Below, one piece after another: positions 1-11,262 of a stretch of DNA of 64,000 bases (positions are counted from its first letter, which is position 1; every line of letters starts with the position of its first letter). Both the position numbers and the translations under genes were made by a program. A model generated the notes under the pieces. It was not told where the DNA came from. It saw only the letters and a program-made list of their open reading frames with translations, and searched no databases. Origin of the DNA: Pezizomycotina sp. ARF18 (taxonomy: Eukaryota > Ascomycota); contig AZLU01000152.1 of NCBI GenBank assembly GCA_002224055.1, forward strand, positions 35,781 to 99,780, written 5' to 3'.

Positions 1-615
1 GAAAAGGAAAATTTTGAAAATCGCGAGCACGATCCTGTGAGTAATATTGATATACGAATGCTTTTTGCCGTCCGAGAACCCTGACCTAAATTGGATCCAG
101 TACAGTGCTATAACCCTTATCCTACAAATAAAGTAGCCGATATGAAATATCACGAATGGATTGTCGACGATATGCCTTAACCTTGAAAAATCTTTCGATT
201 AGTGTGTTCTGCCATCATATCAAAGGCCATAGGGCTAGCCTTATAACATCTCCCGATTGTCGTGCAAGCCGACTGGCGAACAAAGAAGCCCCGCACTGAC
301 CGTGGAACGAAACGATGCGATTACACAAAGCATTGATTGCTGCATAACAGGACTCAATTGATGTCGCAACGGGAATAACGACAACGCGCAAGACAAGAAA
401 GCTAAAAAGAAAAGCAATATATCTCATTGCTCAAAACAATTGCATTATTCATTTCTTTATATGAAAAATACCCTATGTGGACAATCTTTATTCCCTTTCT
501 TTCATCAGTTAAAATCCTTGCTAAACATGAAAAAGGGGAAAGAAAAGGTTCTGCAGACGCACTTACCCGCTCTTCCGATCTTTTGCAACCTCAAACCACA
601 CAGAAACCATCATTT
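1..615. other. AT-rich stretch, no gene seen
   Basis: No open frame here shows family motifs. The open frames at 215-427 and 427-741 have no recognisable composition and start beside, or overlap, the 3' end of the hydroxyisourate hydrolase gene. The part next to 616 is probably that gene's 3' untranslated region and terminator zone, since the gene reads leftward and stops at 616. Confidence 0.4.
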
Positions 616-982
616 TTAGCTTCCCCTGTAGGTGGAATAGCTATACGGACTCAGCAGAACAGGCACATGGTAGTGCTCGTTCCCCGCTTCTTCTTCACCA
701 CAAACTGCACCTCAACGCACGGGAAAAAGTTTCGCCCCTGAAGTACTCCACGTATCGAACCGCAGCTTGTAAACTTCTCCATCTTGCGTCTCAAATTTAT
801 CGTTCCACTCCGCGATGCGGCCGTCGCTGTTCGTCAGCCCCGTCGTCGTCCACTCCGCCGTAGCAGAGGCGTCCGAAGAAGACAGGCGGTGCAGCGTCAC
901 TGGAATCGACGATGCCGGACGGCCGACAGAGTATCGAGGACGTGGCAGGTGATGGGCGGTTTGGCCACGGGGTGGATGCCAT
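616..982 (-). CDS. 5-hydroxyisourate hydrolase (transthyretin-like), frameshifted
   Basis: This enzyme hydrolyses 5-hydroxyisourate to OHCU after urate oxidase in purine breakdown, and in many eukaryotes it acts in peroxisomes. The reading starts at ATG 982 as MASTP and switches frame to [13 protein letters not shown], which carries the family's N-terminal His signature. It then continues with [14 protein letters not shown] and a core ending in YKLRFDTW. The C-terminal part contains [19 protein letters not shown], the diagnostic end with the catalytic His pair and the terminal YRGS, followed by a stop at 616. About 122 residues are encoded, the usual size. Three or more single-base shifts separate the blocks: after MASTP, around LSVGRP, and in the poly-T stretch before the FP-x-VEVQF block. 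No intron is needed. The family call is secure because N-terminal, core and C-terminal signatures appear in order. Whether the gene is intact in the organism cannot be seen from this sequence. Confidence 0.88.
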
Positions 983-1920
983 GATGTGTCGTGATATGCT
1001 CTGTAGGCGGTCGGACGCGGGTGCGGGAAGGGGTTGTGCATATGCTGCCGTAGCGAAGGAGGGTTGTTAGCTCTTCTCCTTCAATGAACAAAGCCGCACA
1101 CAAAGAAGATGACGACAATTGTTGATAGCAAGGGAGACTGGGAGTTGAATGATTTGGTTTGCAATTGCACCTTTTTTGTCTTGCTTTCGGGCAAAGCAGG
1201 AAAATTATCAATCGACAAATTTTCGTCTCAACTAATGAACCGTCACTCTGCCAAATTGTCTTCGAAACGTTGTTATTTCTGTTCGGTATTGCGCTTTGCG
1301 GTAAGTCGTGATAATGTGAGTGGCGGAGAGAAGAGAGAAAGACAGTAGCAGCAGTAGTGGTAGTATTTTATAGCTAAAACGTTTCGGCGGTTTCCGATGT
1401 GAAGACTAAATTGGGCATCTGCAGAATGGCAGCCAATACCGATATAACTCATTAATTATTCTCAGCAGTATTAACATCACCACATCTGTTCAGTGTCGAC
1501 TTCTTAACAACACTTCACTCAAACCAATCAAATACTAAGTAGGCATCTAGAAAATCTCATTATTATCTAATTATTTATTTTTATTATACTTTCTTTTTTT
1601 TTGATAAGGGAGGAGGAACAAGAAGAACGATCTATTCGAGCTAGTCTCTTGCAATGGCTTTGCTTGCACGCGAATATAAAAACCATCTCAAACTTCCAAT
1701 TGTCGAGCGCGTCCTAGTCAAAATGATTCTACGCAAGATATTACAAGAATTTTGTGACCGAGAATGCAAGCTTACTGCTCGAATCAAAGATAAATAGGAA
1801 ATGGGGCAACCGCTTATCGAGAGTTCGGTTAGCGGTGACTCGCCTCTGACCTGAACGTTGCAACTGGCATCGAAGCCCTTCTCTCACCTACACCAAATCC
1901 CCTTTTCGCTCCTAATACAA
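983..1920. other. Gene-free stretch upstream of the hydroxyisourate hydrolase
   Basis: This is the presumed promoter side of the leftward gene ending at 982. The open frame at 1109-1348 has no family resemblance. The segment contains the left copy of a diverged direct repeat (about 1262-1480). Nothing else is recognisable. Confidence 0.35.
1262..1480 (+). repeat. Diverged direct repeat, left copy
   Basis: It shares ordered blocks with 3042-3290. One block is CGGTATTGCGCTTTGCGGTAAGTCGTGAT without the last bases: the first 20 nt (1284 on) match 3064 on with one change, and GTAAGTCGTGAT is exact at 1301 and 3081. Then follow GTTTCCGA (about 1390 and 3191) and a CAATACCG-like block (about 1434 and 3253). 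Spacing between copies drifts from 1780 to about 1820, as expected for an old duplication with indels. The same orientation and the broken ORF between the copies suggest a relic mobile element or a local duplication. No terminal TG..CA or target duplication was seen. Confidence 0.5.
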
Positions 1921-2666
1921 GCCCGAGGCTGCTGCAGCTAAAACTTTTGGAGCCTTCACTTCAAGCTGCCTGAGCGGCGAATTCTACTACCTCCAGGATC
2001 CAATCTCCCTCAGACACATGGAGCCCTTGTCAAACCCCGGGTATCCATCATTCCACGGTCTTAATCCTCACGCTTTCGACAATATTGGCCGTGATGCTGT
2101 CACCCATGGTCGACTTGCAATTGACCATGGGCGTAGGAACAAACTCTCACCAAGGCCTAATATTCATACCTCCTTTAGCATGCTAAGGTCATTCCTGTGG
2201 GCTATTTTGCACTAACATTGCAGCCCTAGCAGCTTCACAGACCGGCAAGGAAATCCTCGGGCGCAAATTTAATGTAGGCGTTGAAGACTACTATAGCGTA
2301 GTAGTTCTTCAGCACGATAGCTCGCAGCCCTCGGAACCCGGTCTGGCTTTCCACACTATAGCCCCCGTCGAAGCTGTTGATAGCTGGGCGCAGACGTGCC
2401 AGCGACAATACTCAGCCGCGCCCGTGCTCGACGCTTTTCGGACAGTGAACAGAACCGTGGGAGCGGACGGTCAACGTTTCCCAGATATCATTCACGCAAG
2501 GGAGTGCTCTGTAGCCCTCACTGCGCTCAGGAGTAGTCACTGGCTGGGGCCAGCCGTCGTCCGAAGCTCAGGTTGGCGTTCCTCATACAATACGCCAGCC
2601 GCCGAAGCTACGCCCGCGGGAAATACGCCGAATGGAACGCTATTTCCTTCACCCAGACTGCTGTAG
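1921..2666 (+). CDS. Broken coding region of unknown function
   Basis: Two protein-like stretches lie in order on the plus strand. The first runs from about 1921 and includes GYPSFHGLNPHAFDNIGRDA and VTHGRLAIDHG. An intron-like gap follows (CTAAC-type branch then TTGCAG at about 2222). The second frame, about 2223-2666, includes SQTGKEILGRKFNVGVEDYY and FRTVNRTVGADGQRF and stops at 2664-2666. Base composition is GC-richer than the flanks, as for exons elsewhere in the window. I do not recognise the family and see no certain start. The stretch lies between two copies of a diverged direct repeat. It could be a decayed gene, a cargo ORF of a relic element, or part of a real gene split by sequence errors. 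Confidence 0.35.
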
Positions 2667-3041
2667 CACATGGTGCGGAGAGGAGAACACGGGGAGCACA
2701 AAATCTCGTTCCATCTGCCCGTCGTCTCTTTTAAGGTTCCTCCTAACAAGCGTAACAAGTAGTCGCCTTTATATCTCTCTTTCTACAACTAATTAGTAGA
2801 CGAACAACATCTCAGCTCTCCGAAACTATTATATACACATTCCCCTTTGTTATCCTCATCATTTTGTCAAGCTCATACGATCAAAGATTATTTACCAGTT
2901 CAAGCTAGGATCCTAAGATCAAAAAGGATGTATTATCTGTGGTTGCTTTGCTTATGATAACGTGAAGCTCGCGTACACACGCTCAAGGATGAAATTGAAC
3001 AAAGTTTAAATATATGTATATACACAATTTAGCAAGCGACC
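2667..3041. other. Intergenic, nothing recognised
   Basis: AT-rich sequence between the broken ORF and the right repeat copy. The minus-strand open frame over 2537-2758 is the reverse of the GC-richer ORF and has no family resemblance. Confidence 0.35.
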
Positions 3042-3290
3042 GGACTGAATCGTTATTTTCTGTCGGTATTACGCTTTGCAGTAAGTCGTGATGGAGAGAG
3101 AGAGAGTTTGAGACATTTGCCTTGAACCAAAAAGGATTTTAATGGCAAATTTTCTTTCTCTTTTGCTGTAGCTATAGCTCATTTTCGCCTGTTTCCGAGG
3201 TGTAGACAAAGGTGTCTCTTCTTCGAGTTATCAAACGATACATCAATTGAGTCAATACCGGTATCACACAATCAATCAGGGAGGGTCTCT
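3042..3290 (+). repeat. Diverged direct repeat, right copy
   Basis: Counterpart of 1262-1480 in the same orientation, sharing CGGTATT-x-CGCTTTGC, GTAAGTCGTGAT, GTTTCCGA and CAATACCG blocks. The GA-rich run after GTGAT (GGAGAGAGAGAGAG) parallels a GGAGAGAAGAGAG run in the left copy. Confidence 0.5.
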
Positions 3291-5470
3291 TAACAGATAT
3301 TTCGCGGCGGCATAAACCAAGGACGCAAGTGTCGAAAGTTTAATCAAAATATATCGCGATATATTAATGAATCTAGGTATTAACGAGATAGGCATGATCT
3401 CAACGAATCTTCCGAAGGGATCTGGACATTTTGTAGTGTAACAGTGAAGCTTTCTAACTTGCGATAAGTAAGCTAGCTATACTATAGACCGCCGCCGCCA
3501 CAAAAAAAAAAAAAAAGACAAAATTATTTTCTGCGAGCTGTGCCTCGGCCGAGTATGTTTCCAAAATAACAAAGCTATTATCCAAGGGAGAGCTACAACC
3601 GTCAGTATTTCGATGCAAAATGATGAAAGCAGGAAGTAGCATGTGCGCTGCTAGTTCTGCTTCTGTGCTCTCGGATCTGCAAAGTGGTTATCTATATGCA
3701 CCAGGCACAGCTCCCTCGTTGAGCGGGCTTCCGTGAAAGCTCGTGATATGGTAGAATTCGCCGGCCCTTCGTTAGCTTTTAGCACTCAACCATGGCGAAT
3801 GCTGCTTTTTTTTTTTTCTCCTCTAGATTAAAACGTTAAGGCAGAAGTCAGGGCTTCGGCCGTTTCCGCGGCCGTCCTTTCTAACCTTTTCAAAAAGAAT
3901 AGCTCGTGAGCTTCTGGCTTCCGAAGTAGCTTTTCGATTGAATTTTCCCTTTTCGCTTAGCGAAGGAGGAGGAAAAAAAGAAAAAACGTTAGCCTTGCGA
4001 GGGAGCTCCAGAATTTTTTAGCTTGTACCGTGGTCACCTTATAGCAATAACGTTCCTCGGAGGGAGGCGAGCGAGAAAAAAAAATGTCAATTCGAAAATC
4101 ACCTTCTTAGTCAAGAAGATCAAGAAAGAAAATTTTTTAAAATTCATGGAGCTAGGAAGTTTTTGTTGAACGAGAGGGGCTCTAGAGCCACCCAGCCAGA
4201 GTGTAAATCGGTAGCTAACCCCTGTTGTTCCTTGCGCTGGATGTTGAGATCGAGCTTTTCAAGAATGAAAGGTTCTAGTGCTATTCGCGGTTCGCTGCAA
4301 GAGCTCAAGCATCTCGCATAGAAAAGAAGAAAAAAGAGAAGAAAGAAAAGAAAATTTCACCACATGAGTATGGTAAATGCACCGAAAAAGCAGGTTCCCG
4401 AGTTAGCCTAAGCAGCCTTATCACATCGGCTGGCCGATAGCGAAGATGGTAAATGGGTAAATGATAAAATAATAGTGATAAATCACATATATCCTTGTGG
4501 AATCGAGGGTCGATCCTATTCGCTCCCAGAAATAAAAAAGGCAAGAAAAGATAGGAGGGAGTCGATAAAGCCTTATGACATATCTCTCTCCGCTCCTCAT
4601 CAGCGATTCAAGAATAGAGGGCAAAGAAGCTTTCCGCAATGCCAGCGAAATAACGGTGCTAATGATGCATACTGTTGAATAAAAAACGTGTAAATCTGTG
4701 GAGTCGCACAGAGATTTTCACAATCGAGCAGAGGTGCATACACCTGTCACTGGTGGGTAAGATCTTCAATATCTTTCCAAGTATTCGTTTTTTAGCCGAC
4801 TGTTCGAAGCTTTTTGTGCTGCTGGCTACTTAGTGTTGAAATATAAGAACACGGGCATTGGAAAATTGAGAAGAGAAAGAATTTTGCAGCCCTCTGATTG
4901 ATCGGATGAAACCCTGGCAGGCGCGATAACCTGTCCAAAAAAAAAGGGTCCTAATGTGTTAAGTGTAGACACCAAACGAAACTGGAAAGAACACATGTGC
5001 GTTAAGTTTGCTCGGAGAAGAGCTTCGGAGCTTGAGGGCTTTCTCAATACCCCTCCTCAATGAGCAAGTATTTTGTTTGATATTCTGTGGTAAAAAAAAG
5101 TGTTAGCGGGGCTGCACCGTAGCTCGAAACCGGGGATGGCGGCAATGACCCCCGAGGTATAGCTCGAAATTTAAAATAGAGGAATAATGAATACTAATAA
5201 TAATAATAAATAAAAAAGAATAATAAATAAAAAATTCTAAAGTATTTTGTTCTCCTATAACTATACCCTAGGCAAGATTAAGCGAGAATCGGAGGTATTC
5301 GCGATCTAAACGGGCGAACTTCAAGAGCAAAAGCACTGCAAAGACACCCCTCGCCTGACAATCTCCAAGCTTCAAGGTAGATTGGAAGCTATTCTACCCC
5401 AGTTCTTGGCTACTGAGCGTTAAGTAAGACGGATTGAATATGAGGAGATGGAAGCAAGGCAATCTGAATA
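3291..5470. other. Gene-free AT-rich stretch
   Basis: I see no gene. It holds short poly-A and poly-T runs (for example 3502-3515 and about 3806-3817). A GC-rich self-complementary patch lies near 3857-3875, with CGGCCG repeated around a short spacer. Open frames here (3454-3642, 4305-4678, 4826-5047) are short, overlap on both strands and carry no motif. Confidence 0.35.
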
Positions 5471-6470
5471 CTAGAACCATAGAAAGAGAACAAAGTAAGG
5501 ACCCTTTACATAACGAACGTTAGGATGGTACACCCGCGGCATATTGGAATCCGCACCCAGGAGGAAATGGCCCAAAGCCAGATGTATCCCCTCATGACTG
5601 TTATGTGAGGAAGGATCTCCGAAGCTTTGAAGACGAAGCAAAATCGAGAAAGCAGTTCCAGGAACTTTTGCCGCAAACCTATTGAAGCTGAAGATCTTCA
5701 AGCTGCGATTGAGAAGTATCCTGAAGCGATAGTGGCTTAGGAAGTAGATTCTTAACAATCCTCGATTCCGTCGGGCTCAACTGCGTTACCGAGAAGAATG
5801 CGAAAAATTGTCATTAGATATAAGTTCTTGAAAATCATTCCAATTGTGGGTTGCGATGTACATGTTCTGCATCATAAAGTACTTTGAGGTAGGATCTCTT
5901 GTCGAACCCTTCAATGAAACAATGCACTCAATGAGGTGCTTGAGGATCCGCAAAGTTTGAATCCCGACCAATACAGACAACTCTTGTTCGTGTTCTGCCA
6001 TGAACCTGTAGTTCGATAATCATGTTTTCTGGGTCGGTATTTCTTGGTGTCATGATTCATTTTCCATATCTTTAGAATTGGGCCTCTTAGTTTCCTCTCT
6101 TCATGAAGGATCAACGACCATAGTCAAAGCCGACCTGCAACTCGAATTCCAATATGCTATCTTCCGTGAGACAGCGCAAAGACAAAGCTTAGAATATCAA
6201 GGTGGAAGTCGGCAATGTAACTCAGTTCTCAAGCATCCGGTCTCAATGCTGATTGTTGCAAAAGCAAATAACCAATCGCAACAGAGACTGTTCGAACCGA
6301 GTATGTTGGACGTCAAGCGCGCCGTTTCCTGCACAGCAGCCAGAGAATTCCGCCAATAAAGCCAGTTCCAATGATATATTGACGCATACAGCTCTGTGGC
6401 ATCCTCAGCATGCGCGCTGAAGGCAAACCATCGAATTGCGACCATCCATTCTTGACACATTGCCATAAGT
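5471..6470. other. Possible coding relic, strand uncertain
   Basis: The composition is less homopolymeric than the neighbours, and several frames stay open together, mainly on the minus strand (5471-5758, 5786-6114, 6197-6466). One minus frame reads TARLTSNILGSNSLCCDWLF. A second has a hydrophobic run, QYIIGTGFIGGILWLLC. No family signature is convincing, and the frames do not join into a product I recognise. It may be an error-broken gene or an old pseudogene. Confidence 0.2.
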
Positions 6471-7845
6471 AGCTAGCCGGATGTGGAAGCTCTGACTTGC
6501 TGCGTGATAATGTTAAAACGTGCTAATATTTTAAAGACAGAGACCACTTAAGTTCAGACCGATAGACAGATGAATTCGTGAGGGGCGACAGTTTTATTTT
6601 TCGACTTTTCGCTAGAGGGAAGCTGCATGCGATTTTTCCTTTTCTTTCGTCGCTGAACCGAGAGGGTCCGTTCAGGTGGACACGAGACCAGAAAGCACGA
6701 TTTTGTGCAGGGCTCCGCCGAGGGGCGGCGCTGTCCAGCCAAAAGCAAGGATTAAATGTACTCCACGCATTTAGTTCCTTCTTCTTCTCTCATTCTCTCT
6801 TTTTTTAAACTTTTTTTTTTGTGTTCTGATATGCATATATGCAGCATGGGTTGAGAGCAGCAAGGAAGGTCGTTTCCAGCCCTGTCCCTAAAATAAAAAG
6901 AAGTAAAAAAATTCAATAAATACTTTAACAAAATGAAAAAAATAATCAGCAAGTCAATGTATATACCTACCTTTATTATACGCTAAATACTTCAATAGAT
7001 AACTTGGAAAGAAATCTCGAGGAGCGAGAAGGAAAAAAATATCCTTGCTTTCTCTACATCGCTGTCCGCTGTCCGAGACCGCACGGTTAAGCTAAGCTTC
7101 CTTCGGAACGTTCCATTTCAGTGTGATTTTCGTTTTTTTTTTTTTTTTTTTTCAATTCGAAATCCTTGCCCTGAACCCTTCAATTATTCGTTCGATTTTT
7201 GCTAAGCCCAGGTTAGAGAAAGGAATCAGCCAATCGATAAGGCTGTGTTATAACGATCGGTTAGCCCCACTTGCTATCTAGGAAACTGCAGTCACACAAG
7301 ATGTCATTTTGCACAGAACGGGGGATGGGAGAAAAGGGAAATATCCAAAAAATGGCGAAATGAAATTTTTTTCATCTTATCATCCAAAGTAAATATATCG
7401 AATAATAATATTTGGTATATTAATATAAAGACGTTGAAGACACACTCAAAACGAATCATATAATCTGGGGTAAGGAGATTAAAAAAAAAAAAAAAAAACA
7501 GCCGACACTAGCATATGCTGAAAAAAAAAAATGAATAAATGGATCATTATTTCTCCGAGAACAAGTCGTGTGTGCTTCTGGCGTTCTTCTCTGACCCATG
7601 TGAAGCAGAAACTGGGTTGCTTGGTTGCAAACATCGCCGTTTTAACTTCACTTTCATTCGTCTGGATTGTAAGAGGAACTATCCGTGCGCTGAGTGGAGG
7701 CAGCCGGAGAAGAGCCAGTCGAGCTCCCCCTCTTTCAAGAGAGATGAACTTTGGAAAAAAAAAAGGAAAAAAAAGAAAAGGAAAAAGATTGAACTACAAA
7801 GAGCAGAGGTAGTAAGTGCGCACTTGCTTTTTCCACTTCCTCTAG

Positions 7846-7885
<40 letters not shown>

Positions 7886-9578
7886 ATAAAATACTTCGGA
7901 GGCCTTATTGGCTGAATGGCCCCAACTACTTGTGGGTAGTCAATCGTTGATGGGGGAGTGAACTGAATAAAAAAAAGATGTGCTCTCTCGTCTTTCCCGC
8001 AGGCAAGGCGGCAAGCAACTGCTCGCAATAGCGATTGTGGAAGGTCGTGGCAGCATTGGGCTCATGGGTTAAGAAAAGATCTCTTCTTTGCTTTTCTCCA
8101 CTCAACATCGTTGGTGGACGCTAGCTTCCATGCGGGAGTCCCAAGGAAGGAGTTTTCCACTTTTTCACTTTTCTCTTTCTCTTATTTTTCTGTTGTTTGT
8201 CAGGTTTCCTTTCTCGTGGGAAGACCAATGAGGCAAGGAGTTGAGGAAATGCGAAGTACGTATTTACAGTACGTACGAGGGAGTAGGAAATCGTCCTTTC
8301 TTGTTCCTTCTTGCCTTCCCCTCTATTGCCTTCACCACGATATTTCTGTTGCTGACAGCTGCATCTGCTTTGGTATCCTCCTGCTTCGCACATCTCGAGA
8401 GGCCAAGGAGCAACGCTAGAGAAACTCGTGAAAAAATTTTTTGAATGAAACATCGAAAAAAGCTACTGTAAATTCAACAAGCTTTGGGTCAATGAATTGA
8501 GAACGGGGTTTCCCCCTCTTCAATTGAGGGTTATTCCAATTTTTAAAAGAAAATTTTTTTTTCTTAGCCCGTTTGTTTTATTCTTCCCTTTTGGCTCGTG
8601 ATGTATATGTGTTCAGAAATTGGGGGCAAAGAAGACGAGAGCAAGAAAAAAAGACTTGATAATTTCTCAAATCCCTGGCATGTAGATATGGGTGTCGTGT
8701 ATTCAGCCAGCTTGCGAGCTGCTCTTCAATCGATTTCTGTTCTACTTGAAGATCAAGGACCATGTTAACAAGAGTCGTCCGCTTGCTCTCTTCCTCGAGG
8801 AGACGTTACTTTCTCCATATTTTCTTTCTTTTTTCTCTCTTTCTCTGCATTCTTTTTCCAGCGCTCGCTTTTTCGTCTAATAATGGACGCAATGGAGATG
8901 TATAATGTATAATGTAGTTGGTACATGCGTCTTCCACGCGTGATTTGATTTGGTGTGTAGCAGGAACTCTTCGAGCTCGTTTTCATTTTTCTTTCGAGCT
9001 TCAACCTCACCCTCACCTTGCATGCACGTATAAACACCCAATCGGCGCTAGCCCACCAAACGTAAGAGGAAGAAAGAAAGAGGGGTGTTTAATAAATAAA
9101 AAGAAAAAAATAAAATAATTTTTTCTTTGATCACCTCCCATGCTGTTTGTATCTTTTTTGCTTGCTTCTTAGACACCCCCATCTCTTTTGGCTCTTAGCG
9201 AAACGTAAAAAAAAAAATTTCCTTCCTGCTAGTTCTGGCGTGAAAAATTTTTCTCGTTTTTTGTTCATGGCTCAAAAATGGTTATAAACATGGAAAAATC
9301 TTATTACTTGAACTCAGAGCTAAATGTGTCCATCGAGAGGTCAATCAGTTTTCCTCAAATATTGTTATTAGTGTATGTTTTTTTTTATAATTCGGTTTAT
9401 TATATTAATATATATAATAAAATTTTTGAATCATATATTCCTTTTTTTCTTGACCTGACGAAAGGATCCAGTGTGTGAAAGGGAAAAGGAAGTAAGGAAG
9501 CAGCAGGCAAAAAAGCATTTATCCCTCCTGCGAAACGTTCGATCTCTTTTCCCACTGTATACCCACTCACACCCCAAG

Positions 9579-9612
<34 letters not shown>

Positions 9613-9668
9613 ACACTAAGAAAAAAATTCACCTCTGCCGTGAAGTATAATATCTCTTATACTCGCCC
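6471..9668. other. Gene-free, homopolymer-rich stretch
   Basis: This stretch is dominated by low complexity: T20 at 7133-7152, A-runs near 7481-7498, T34 at 7850-7883 and A29 at 9579-9607. Open frames at 7531-7889, 7735-8108, 8111-8453 and 8765-9037 run through poly-Lys or poly-Phe encoded by these tracts, so I do not accept them as genes. No RNA gene was seen. Confidence 0.5.
7850..7883 (+). repeat. 34-nt poly-T tract
   Basis: The longest homopolymer in the window, uninterrupted. Other runs of at least 20 nt are at 7133-7152 (T), 9579-9607 (A), 16083-16111 (A), 21336-21361 (A), 41238-41263 (A), 49148-49168 (T), 53971-53993 (A) and 62288-62308 (T). Confidence 0.95.
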
Positions 9669-9790
9669 GTTTTCTGGTCCCTTTCCTTTTTCCTTTTCTC
9701 TTCTTTCTTTCTCTTTTCTTACACTCCTCTTACCTTTTTCTTCCCTCCTCTCCTTCTACTTACCTTCCTTCCCTCTTCCTTGAGTCTTTC
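9669..9790 (+). promoter_or_regulatory. Pyrimidine-rich tract, possible promoter of a plus-strand gene
   Basis: About 120 nt made almost entirely of C and T (CCTTTCC, TTCTCTTCTTTC, CTTCCCTCCTCTCC blocks). CT-rich blocks just upstream of transcription starts are common in filamentous ascomycetes, and a similar block precedes the carboxypeptidase gene in this window. The orientation implies a rightward gene, which fits the weak coding stretch starting near 9.9 kb. Confidence 0.35.
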
Positions 9791-9919
9791 GACATCAGAA
9801 GTCGTGATCATCTAGATCCAGAGTAGTGCTCGGTATCTAGGAGTCTTTTTAAAAAAGACCCTTTGTATAACCCAATAGAAAACCTCCAGAGACAGATATA
9901 ATATAGTTAAAATTGAAGA

Positions 9920-10560
9920 TGCAGGTTGTCGCAGAGCTGTAAATCTCCCTGGAGTAGGAGCGTACGTGCTCTTACTCCAGCCTATTCAGCGTTAGCCATT
10001 GGAACGAGACGAGTATCGAGACAAGCGAAGAAATCGAAGAAGAGAAGGAAAAAAAAGTAGACTTTTCCAAAGAGCCTCACACAGAAATCAATCAATTCCT
10101 CCCGTCGACCTTCAAATCGTTGATATCCGTATCGAGACGTTTTCCAGGTCACAGAAAATAAGCCAAAAATACTCAAAAACGACGTTGAATATCAAAACCA
10201 GAAGCTCCTTCCTGCCTTAACTCAGTCCATCAGAGATCAAATCACCGGCGGGCGTGTGAAGGGCGACGACGAATTTTTCATCACCAAAATCCGCTTCCGA
10301 ATTGACTACTTTCTTTGTAAACTGCCGCACAAGAAAGCATAAAGGACCTGTCATAAGAAGCTCTCGAGGAGGTTTCAACACCGCTGAACCTCGAGCCGAT
10401 TGACGGGCTGCCACACCTACACCCGAAAGAGGAAGAAAAGAGAGCCTCATACCTGCGCAATATACAGAAGCTTTGCGTCAGTTTTATCATCTTTTTTGAT
10501 ATCAAAGACATAGACTACTTAGATCATTTACTCTTTTGATCTTCGCATTCGTCAGTCTTG
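9920..10560 (+). CDS. Hypothetical protein, broken frames
   Basis: The best stretch is an open frame of about 70 codons without an internal ATG, at about 10119-10340. It includes FQVTENKPKILKNDVEYQNQ, then LLPALTQSIRDQITGGRVKG, then DDEFFITKIRFRIDYFLCKL, and stops after PHKKA. Its composition (D/E/K/R mixed with I/L/F) is protein-like. An upstream frame contains KEPHTEINQFLPSTFKS, and a downstream frame contains SRGGFNTAEPRAD, each one shift away, so the gene seems to be cut by indels like its neighbours. A CT-rich tract at 9669-9790 is a plausible promoter. No known family was recognised and the start is not fixed; ATG at 9919 (MQVVAEL) is one candidate. The minus-strand frame at 10217-10450 is its likely shadow. 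Confidence 0.4.
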
Positions 10561-11262
10561 CTGAAGCACTAGAGCTTTAATACTTGGGGTATACACGCCC
10601 TTCAATAGACAAAAGAATTGTCGTTCAGAGATCACACAACTTGCAGGTATTCCTTCTACTCTTTAAGTGTGATTCTGCTTGCTTCCCTCACCCCCATCAG
10701 CCCTCCCCTGCTTATTCCTTTGCAGTTCAATACCTCTCCAGTTACCGATGTTGCAATGCTGAGCGAGAGCATCCTTCCCGCTGCTGGTTGCTTGTTTTGG
10801 TGACGAGGAGAGTGTCTTGTTAATTTCTTTTTTAGTGTATAGACAGTCTCAATTTTTCTAGGGAAACAAAAGGTCCAACGTCGAGACTTGACCAAAAATT
10901 AACTCAAATTAAATTACTTCTTTTATTCCATTCAATTTATTATTTATTTATTTTTAAGTATCATTACTCCTATTATTTTCCTCTCTGTTAAATATTTCAT
11001 TCTATTTTATTTTACAACCAACCTTCACACAATCAAGCAAAAGATATCCACCTGTCTCTCTCTCACCAGATCCATAGCTAGAATCACATCATTCTCCTCC
11101 ACATCCTACACCTCTTCTGCCACACCTTCGAGCTTGCTTGAAAGTGCTCAGGTGTCCTTTTCCTCTTATTATTATCCGTCTTCGCTCGAATTCACATTCT
11201 GTATATCGAGTATTCAAAGAAGAAGAAAAAAAGAAAAAAGAAAAAAACAAGGCACGTGAGAA
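10561..11262 (+). promoter_or_regulatory. Probable promoter and 5' leader of the IFH1/CRF1-like gene
   Basis: Gene-free and AT-rich from 10880 to 11000. It is then strongly C/T/A-biased (repeated CTCTCT, CCTCCAC, TCACACAATC) until the poly-purine run just before ATG 11263. That bias is typical of leaders of filamentous-fungal genes. No TATA box stands out. The open frame at 10584-10823 has no family match. Confidence 0.35.

Noticed and set aside
6197-6466. Sugar-transporter signature (RL...NWLF-like)
   Set aside because: The resemblance is limited to a few residues with wrong spacing and no flanking membrane segments in the same frame.
7531-8108. Overlapping open frames around 7.5-8.1 kb
   Set aside because: They are built from poly-Lys and poly-Phe encoded by long A/T runs and appear on both strands.
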